Shown here piece after piece: positions 29,053 through 33,501 of a DNA stretch of 33,501 bases; the stretch's first letter is position 1; every line of letters starts with the position of its first letter. A model generated the notes under the pieces. The model was not told the origin of the DNA. It ran no database searches and worked only from the letters and a program-made list of their open reading frames with translations. The stretch spans positions 1-33,501 of the IMG/VR virus record IMGVR_UViG_3300030382_004256, one strand, 5' to 3'. The position numbers and the translations under genes are program-made. Origin of the DNA: a virus.

Positions 29053-29264
29053 TGGATAAAGAAAGCGAGGAAATCATGAATGACTGGTTAATTACTTGGA
29101 GAGTAAACGAAACTGACGTTACAGCAGAGTACAAAGAAGAAAGACAGTATATTGCCGATGCTCTTTATCTTCTTCAAAATGAAATCCTTCCTGTAGAAGG
29201 ACTTATTGATGTAACGATCGAACCCATAGGATTTGACCAAAAATATGCCCCGAATCGGAGATAA
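29049..29264 (+). CDS. Hypothetical protein (71 aa)
   Basis: Not recognised (MMDKESEEIMNDWLITWRVNETDVTAEYKEERQYIADALYLLQNEILP ... IEPIGFDQ). ATG 29049 overlaps the previous stop (ATGA). An alternative ATG at 29076 has GAGGA upstream at better spacing and would give 62 residues; an upstream GTG at 29043 is also in frame. The strand-helix-strand pattern hints at a small alpha/beta fold. Confidence 0.6.
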   Translation: MMDKESEEIMNDWLITWRVNETDVTAEYKEERQYIADALYLLQNEILPVEGLIDVTIEPIGFDQKYAPNRR

Positions 29265-29409
29265 TCTATCACTTGAACCTTCTCTTGAAGAAGAAGAATA
29301 CATTCACGAAACTAATGATGATTTTGAAGAAGATTGCGAACTAAAGCACAAGGATCGAGAAGAAGAAAGACAAAGAATTTTACTCTTTAAACTTTTGGAG
29401 AAATTTTGA
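29245..29409 (+). CDS. Very acidic small protein (54 aa)
   Basis: MPRIGDNLSLEPSLEEEEYIHETNDDFEEDCELKHKDREEERQRIL ..., overlapping the previous gene by 20 bases in another frame. The Glu/Asp-rich centre could mimic DNA. No motif recognised. No strong ribosome site; translation may depend on the upstream gene. Its stop overlaps the following TTG start (TTGA). Confidence 0.5.
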   Translation: MPRIGDNLSLEPSLEEEEYIHETNDDFEEDCELKHKDREEERQRILLFKLLEKF

Positions 29410-29741
29410 GCAAAGGAAATAGCAATGTTTTGGATCATAATACATTTGACGAAATCTATCTTAGGGGCATTCAAGCCGGTGAACGCATGGCTTCTTCCCC
29501 TGATCAACGTTACCATTACTTCAAGGGTTTTAATCAGGCAATTATCCTATTTGATCAGTATATTCTTGAAGAACAGATCCCGTACTCAGAAATTAAGCTT
29601 CGCCTAAAAGCCATCATGGAAGTGATGCAATCTGATGGAAAGCCGAATAAAAATAAAAACGGTAACTTTGGAGGAAGACGAGCACCTCTAAAGAAACAAC
29701 CAGAGAGACTTCCTAATGGCAGGTTCAAGCTTAAAAAATGA
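29406..29741 (+). CDS. Hypothetical protein with basic tail (111 aa)
   Basis: It starts at TTG (29406), sharing TTGA with the upstream stop; GGAG lies five bases before. Helical body (TFDEIYLRGIQAGERMASSPDQRYHYFKGFNQAIILFDQYIL) and a strongly basic, disordered C-terminus (KPNKNKNGNFGGRRAPLKKQPERLPNGRFKLKK), a typical nucleic-acid-contact tail. The gene precedes the nuclease, so a role in recombination is possible but unproven. Confidence 0.65.
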   Translation: MSKGNSNVLDHNTFDEIYLRGIQAGERMASSPDQRYHYFKGFNQAIILFDQYILEEQIPYSEIKLRLKAIMEVMQSDGKPNKNKNGNFGGRRAPLKKQPERLPNGRFKLKK

Positions 29742-29767
29742 TTTGATAAGGACCGAAAGGGGTCTGT

Positions 29768-30643
29768 GTGATACTAACAAATAAATATAAACTCCCCAAA
29801 GCATTTGAGAAGTTTTCAAAAAATGACGAATACTCTAGAGGTGATGCTGATATTTCAGTCACATCGCTAATTGACAGTCCGCAAGTATTTAGGTTGCGAA
29901 CTAAGCATGATTCTGAAATTACGGAAGACGTTTCTGATCAAATATTCTCCTTGCTTGGAACCGCCATTCACCTAGTCCTAGAAAGAGGTGCAGACGAAAA
30001 TGCCATTACGGAAGAAAGACTATACATGAAATGCCCTGGGCCTGGAAATCTCAGGCTTTCCGGTGCGATTGATCTCCAGACACCCTCTGAAGATGGTTGG
30101 ATCTTGAGCGACTATAAGACATGCAGTACCGCAACCTTGATGCACTCATCTAAACCCGAATGGCATAAACAATTAAATTGCTATGCAGAGCTAGTTGAGC
30201 AAGCCAAGGGTGAGACTGTCGCATCGCTGGAGGTCATCGCTATTTGTCGAGACTGGTCTGCATTTAGGCGCAAGCAGAAAGGATATCCTGCTTCCCCAAT
30301 TGTCAAGGTTGACATTCCATTGTGGACAAGTGAAGAACGTAGAGAATACATTTTCAATAGGATTCAGGCCCATGAACTGCAAAAGCTTTGTAATGCTCAG
30401 GATAGATGGTCTAAACCAGGAAGATTTGCCGTAATGCGCGAGCACCGTGTTAGAGCGATAAAAATCCTAGACACAAGGAAAGAAGCTGAAGATTATATTC
30501 AATGTCTGAAACCGGCGGGACGAGGAGGAGGGTATTTCGTAGAGTACAGGCCCTCTAAGAATATACGTTGTGAAAATAACTACTGTCAAGTCTCTAACTT
30601 TTGCGAGCAATGGAGCAAAATCTATCAAGATACCTTTTTGTAG
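29768..30643 (+). CDS. PD-(D/E)XK nuclease, Cas4/RecB-like exonuclease (291 aa)
   Basis: The motif order fits the RecB-family fold: GTAIH (His 68), SGAIDL (Asp 102), SDYKT (Asp 115, Lys 117) and a later Q-x-x-x-Y (KQLNCYAEL, about 135-139). Three cysteines near the C-terminus (268, 273, 279; RCENNYCQVSNFC) suggest a metal or Fe-S site as in Cas4/AddB-type nucleases. A fourth ligand is not obvious. A phage exonuclease of this type degrades one strand so that the ERF protein can anneal. It starts at GTG with AAAGGGG upstream. It ends tail-to-tail with the Fn3-like gene, overlapping by 19 bases. Confidence 0.8.
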   Translation: MILTNKYKLPKAFEKFSKNDEYSRGDADISVTSLIDSPQVFRLRTKHDSEITEDVSDQIFSLLGTAIHLVLERGADENAITEERLYMKCPGPGNLRLSGAIDLQTPSEDGWILSDYKTCSTATLMHSSKPEWHKQLNCYAELVEQAKGETVASLEVIAICRDWSAFRRKQKGYPASPIVKVDIPLWTSEERREYIFNRIQAHELQKLCNAQDRWSKPGRFAVMREHRVRAIKILDTRKEAEDYIQCLKPAGRGGGYFVEYRPSKNIRCENNYCQVSNFCEQWSKIYQDTFL

Positions 30644-30930
30644 AAAATAAGTAAAAAAAGAACACCAAGAATAAGCCCGACTATCACGTCGGGTTCAGGC
30701 ACTCGCATAGGAAGGGACCAGTCCGATACTGACCCGCTCGGAGTAACCGAGCGGGCCCTGTAGTAAAAGCCTTCTTGTTCTTCATGAACAAAAGCCGTGA
30801 AGCATGTTAAGCATTGAGAAGCATCACTCACACTCTCAACGTAATCCCAAGAATCAGAATCTGCACTCTTCTGGAATTCCCAAGAATCAATGCTTTCAGG
30901 TTTAGCTTGCTGCCAGTAGAGATCGGGCAC
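30625..30930 (-). CDS. Fn3-like membrane-anchored small protein (101 aa)
   Basis: A beta-type domain (DLYWQQAKPESIDSWEFQKSADSDSWDYVESVSD ... YYRARSVTPSGSVSDWSLPM) with the Y-R-A-R and S-x-W-S marks of fibronectin type III, followed by a C-terminal transmembrane segment (VIVGLILGVLFLLIFYKK). It has no signal peptide, so how the domain would cross the membrane is unclear. It begins at GTG five bases after the ERF stop, with no clear ribosome site. Two GC hairpins (30677-30694, about 30741-30763) lie inside it and could act as terminators for the facing genes. Confidence 0.6.
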   Translation of the reverse strand: MPDLYWQQAKPESIDSWEFQKSADSDSWDYVESVSDASQCLTCFTAFVHEEQEGFYYRARSVTPSGSVSDWSLPMRVPEPDVIVGLILGVLFLLIFYKKVS

Positions 30931-30935
30931 TATTG

Positions 30936-31559
30936 CTATGATTCAAGAAACTTATTAGCCTTAGAAATCATAGAGGATTCCATAGCGCCAAGTCTTTCGA
31001 TTCCAAGATGAGCGATTAGGGCCTTGCCAATACGCATGTATTCAGCTAAAGCCTTTTTTTCATCTTTTTGGAACTTGTTATCAGCCATAGCCCTACACTT
31101 TGTAAGGAATCTCTGAGACTCATCTATTGTTATGTATTGTGGAAGGTCTGCTTTCTTCTCCTTTGCTGATAATCGTTTCTTTGTTGCTGCCTTACCATCG
31201 TCGTCTCCTTCCGTAAGGAGTCCGAAAATTGCCAAAGCGTAGCGACGACTATACGTGATAGCACTTCCTGCTTTCTGGGGGTCGCCATCAACCATCGGGA
31301 GCATGAGAGTGCCGTCACGCGAAGTGCCGGATTCAATATGAATGGCAGAGTAAACAACGCCAGCCCGCCCATCGTCTGTACAGTGGGGTTCTGTAATCCA
31401 GACAACACCTTCTCTTTCGAGAAGTGGGTCAAGTGCTTCATGGCAATCCTTTAAGTCAGCATACTTATAGTTGTATCCCTTTCGAGATTTATTAACAGCA
31501 GCAATATCTCTTCTAATATTGAAGAGAGCAGCATTTATATCAGAAAGGGGCTTCGTCAT
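30936..31559 (-). CDS. erf: ERF-family single-strand annealing protein (207 aa)
   Basis: ERF signature: 'YADLKDCHEALDPLLEREGVVW' followed by 'ESGTSRDGTLMLPMVDGDPQKAGSAITYSRRYALAIFGLLTEGDDDG'. This is the conserved core (Q-x-x-GSAITYxRRYxL, then a D-D-D-G). It anneals complementary single strands for phage recombination. The C-terminal half is charged and helical. I use ATG 31559 (MTKPLSDIN), with GGAG nine bases upstream; it overlaps the SSB end by 20 bases. An open frame upstream to 31598 reads only MEMEME-type residues from the SSB tail. Confidence 0.9.
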   Translation of the reverse strand: MTKPLSDINAALFNIRRDIAAVNKSRKGYNYKYADLKDCHEALDPLLEREGVVWITEPHCTDDGRAGVVYSAIHIESGTSRDGTLMLPMVDGDPQKAGSAITYSRRYALAIFGLLTEGDDDGKAATKKRLSAKEKKADLPQYITIDESQRFLTKCRAMADNKFQKDEKKALAEYMRIGKALIAHLGIERLGAMESSMISKANKFLES

Positions 31560-31914
31560 TATTGTCGTCTCCATCTCCATCTCCATAGTCAAGTGCAATC
31601 ACCTTTCCATCAAAACCAATATTGATATCGGTCGTATAGACCTTTTGTCCATCCTTTTCATATGAGCCGTATGTCAACTCACCTTCAACAAACACAGGGT
31701 CGCCTTTGGCGAGCGTGCCGACGAAATCGGCAACGCCGCCAAACACCGTACAACGGTGAAACTGACGACTAGATTGAACTTCCCCCTCTTTGTTTTTCCA
31801 TTTCTTAGAAGTAGCTATTCGGAAGTTTGCCACCTTTGTACCATTCTTAGTATTACGAACAGTGGGATCTTCGATGACGTTACCAAGGAGAGTTACACGA
31901 TTAACATTTAGCAA
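31540..31914 (-). CDS. ssb: Single-stranded DNA-binding protein (124 aa)
   Basis: The OB-fold pattern of bacterial SSB is clear: NRVTLLGNVIEDPTVR, VANFRIATSKKW, QFHRCTVFGGVADFVGTLAKGDPVFVEGELTYGSYEKDGQKVYTTDI. It ends in an acidic tail and NDEAPF, close to the DDDIPF tip that docks partner proteins. It starts at TTG (31914), with AGGTGA at good spacing. It is co-transcribed with ERF and reads away from the ATPase gene. Confidence 0.92.
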   Translation of the reverse strand: MLNVNRVTLLGNVIEDPTVRNTKNGTKVANFRIATSKKWKNKEGEVQSSRQFHRCTVFGGVADFVGTLAKGDPVFVEGELTYGSYEKDGQKVYTTDINIGFDGKVIALDYGDGDGDDNNDEAPF

Positions 31915-31933
31915 AGCTTATCACCTGTAAAAA

Positions 31934-31957
31934 TCGAGTTAGCAGTATTGCTCTCGA
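31934..31957. promoter_or_regulatory. Imperfect palindrome in the divergent SSB/ATPase gap
   Basis: TCGAG (31934-31938) and CTCGA (31953-31957) with AGCA/TGCT inside around GTAT, one arm with an extra TT. The 95-base gap between the divergent ssb and ATPase genes must hold promoters for one or both. I cannot pick convincing -35/-10 boxes. The dyad is a plausible operator. Confidence 0.4.
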
Positions 31958-32009
31958 CGAATTTTCATATTAGCTTGCCTGCTCCCCTGATCAACTGAAA
32001 AGGTCTTCA

Positions 32010-33110
32010 ATGTCAGGAATTAAATCCATCAAAATGAAACCCTATATCTACAATGGTGAAAGAGCTATGGAATTAGCGTCAAGTCCGCCGCCTACTGCGG
32101 TAGTAGCTGGATTGCTTCACAGAGGCCACGTAACGGTCCTGAGTGCCCCTCCGTACTCAGGCAAGAGCTGGTTTGCACTTAATATTGCAAGTGCCGTAGC
32201 GTCCGTAGACGAGGCCAAAGTCCCGGCTCCTTGGCCTGGAGCAGTACTTGAATGCCCTGGCACCAAAGTAGTTTACCTCTCTCCTGATTTCCCAGCCTCC
32301 GAGCTTGCTAGGCGACTTAAGAAATTAGATCAAATGAGAGCAGATCTTGTGAGGAAGGATTCTTACTGGGATAATGTCTATCTCATCGGTGATGCCCCAG
32401 GGGTTTTATTGCCTCGGGGTATCTACGCAATGGACTCCGAGGGAGCCCTAAGGCTCATCGAGGAGGCCATGCCAGAAGGCGCAAGCCTTCTCGTCATTGA
32501 CACTCTTGCAGCATCTTTACCTGACAGCACATCAGAAAATGATAATGCGGGAATGGCAAAGGTAATGAATAATATTCAAAAGATTGCATCAAAATGCAAT
32601 GTTGCAGTATTGCTAATACATCACACAGCGAAGCCTACTCAGGGAAAATCTGAAACAGAGGTCTGGAGCAGCGTTCGTGGAGCTGGTGCTATCTCTGGTA
32701 GCGCATCAAGTAACGCATTGATTGAGCAGATGGATGATATTGATCATTCAAACATCAGAAGATTGCGAGTAGTCTCAAACGTATCGAGCGGTATGCCTAC
32801 TACGTTCTTTGAGATCAGACCTCCGCATTACGGTGCTGACGAAATCCTTTACTTTAGACCAGTCACAGACCCCGATATTTCAGACATAGAATCAGTACAG
32901 AATTTAAAGCCCTGGGACATTCTACAGCCTGATGTAGAATACAACAAAGATGATGTAGCTACCTTGCTAGTACCTTCTAAGATACCGAATTTGGATAGAG
33001 CTAGAATAGCAGCTTCTTATTTGATGACAGAATGGTATCAATCCAATAGTGTTAGTAGAATCAAGAAGGGTAGGAAAAGCAAGATCATCTTCAGCAACGA
33101 TATGATGTAA
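32010..33110 (+). CDS. RepA-like P-loop ATPase (366 aa)
   Basis: RecA-fold ATPase of the AAA_25/RepA type: Walker A APPYSGKS (46-53), Walker B LLVIDT (160-165), then LLIHHTAK (201-208) and the RGAGAISGSASS segment (223-234), all usual for plasmid RepA-like hexameric helicases and phage replicative ATPases. The C-terminus (about 300-366) looks like a winged-helix. It probably loads or moves on phage DNA at replication. The ATG follows AAAAGG at good spacing. Together with SSB, ERF and the nuclease it makes the DNA module. Confidence 0.88.
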   Translation: MSGIKSIKMKPYIYNGERAMELASSPPPTAVVAGLLHRGHVTVLSAPPYSGKSWFALNIASAVASVDEAKVPAPWPGAVLECPGTKVVYLSPDFPASELARRLKKLDQMRADLVRKDSYWDNVYLIGDAPGVLLPRGIYAMDSEGALRLIEEAMPEGASLLVIDTLAASLPDSTSENDNAGMAKVMNNIQKIASKCNVAVLLIHHTAKPTQGKSETEVWSSVRGAGAISGSASSNALIEQMDDIDHSNIRRLRVVSNVSSGMPTTFFEIRPPHYGADEILYFRPVTDPDISDIESVQNLKPWDILQPDVEYNKDDVATLLVPSKIPNLDRARIAASYLMTEWYQSNSVSRIKKGRKSKIIFSNDMM

Positions 33111-33112
33111 AG

Positions 33113-33156
33113 ATAATGATCGTTAGAACCCCTTGAGGGGTTCTAACGATCATTAT
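33113..33156. terminator. 20-bp perfect hairpin after the ATPase gene
   Basis: 33113-33132 pairs with 33137-33156 without any mismatch, with loop TTGA. It begins two bases after the stop. No T-run on either side. A very stable mark: possible bidirectional terminator, RNase III site or DNA cruciform. It is followed by another gene on the same strand. Confidence 0.7.
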
Positions 33157-33183
33157 ATTATCTGTCAACAGAAAGGTCAGGAA

Positions 33184-33492
33184 ATGAATAAGTTTGATGT
33201 TACCCACAGACCTATGTACGGATTCATGTCAGACGAAAAGTGGTATGAGGACGTTGGTCATATTGTTATCGGATTTGCCCCAATGATTGGCTGGCTAAGA
33301 GAAAATGAGCAATGGCCTCCTGCTAGTGATAATTATCCACCTGAGTACAATACATCTAACCCGCAGAATGAACTCTATTTCCATTCATCAAGAGTAGAAG
33401 ATGCTTACAGGGACTTCCTTGGCTATGCAATCGGTGATACGTTAAGAACGCTTACCCTTATAGGAATCATTATTAAATACGCTTTCTCGTAA
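33184..33492 (+). CDS. Hypothetical protein (102 aa)
   Basis: Not recognised. Aromatic- and proline-rich (MNKFDVTHRPMYGFMSDEKWYEDVGHIVIGFAPMIGWLRENEQWPPASDNYPPEYN) with a hydrophobic end (TLRTLTLIGIIIKYAFS) that could be membrane-associated. AGGTCAGGAA precedes the ATG. A longer in-frame reading from 33133 starts inside the hairpin and is rejected. It is complete, nine bases before the window end. Confidence 0.65.
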   Translation: MNKFDVTHRPMYGFMSDEKWYEDVGHIVIGFAPMIGWLRENEQWPPASDNYPPEYNTSNPQNELYFHSSRVEDAYRDFLGYAIGDTLRTLTLIGIIIKYAFS

Positions 33493-33501
33493 AAACCTGG
33501 G

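Noticed and set aside
30736-30764. GC hairpin at about 30741-30763 as proof that the Fn3-like frame is non-coding
   Set aside because: The translated sequence keeps Fn3-like and transmembrane features across the hairpin. Coding plus terminator function for the facing gene is possible, so the CDS was kept with moderate confidence.

Overview
The window is most of a podovirus genome: a tailed dsDNA phage with a short, T7-type tail and a bacterial host. The evidence is a minus-strand block in classic podovirus order: small and large terminase, podovirus portal, scaffold, major capsid protein, tail tubular proteins A and B, a T7 gp13-like protein and large internal virion proteins. No RNA polymerase, DNA polymerase, lysis gene or integrase lies in the window, so lifestyle and host cannot be settled. 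Most of the window is AT-leaning. Bases 20.1-24.0 kb look clearly richer in G+C and have a different character.

Layout. (1) 1-19862, minus strand: packaging and virion genes, tightly packed with TTGA, ATGA and TAATG overlaps, transcribed leftward from a near-consensus sigma70 promoter at about 20001-20030. The last virion gene runs off the left edge. (2) 20104-23998: a compositional island bounded by two outward-facing inverted copies of a roughly 90-base element, 26 bases of which are identical. It holds an XRE-type regulator, about 1 kb of non-coding but densely structured sequence, three tandem paralogous small proteins, a zinc-ribbon protein, a possible OB-fold protein and a strong terminator. 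(3) 24020-29741, plus strand: a run of small accessory genes including a DUF932 protein, an MGLD-family protein, two tRNAs and a second XRE protein, separated by several structured intergenic RNAs. (4) 29768-33492: recombination and replication genes. These are a PD-(D/E)XK nuclease, an SSB and ERF annealing protein on the minus strand, and a RepA-like ATPase on the plus strand.

How the parts fit together. The nuclease, ERF protein and SSB form a plausible phage recombination set, and the ATPase probably acts in replication. The two tRNAs would read UUA and AUA codons. The minus-strand operon builds and fills the capsid.

The most unusual part is the non-coding locus at about 20681-21676. On the plus strand it can fold into more than fifteen helices. 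They include an 11-bp/9-bp long-range pseudoknot, a three-way junction and a hairpin design that recurs at least five times (basal stem, U-rich bulge on the 5' side, short apical hairpin). In three copies the apical sequence is conserved while the basal stem changes on both strands and stays paired. This is what a large structured non-coding RNA looks like, in the spirit of the 'large ornate' phage RNAs (GOLLD, ROOL). Family membership could not be tested here.
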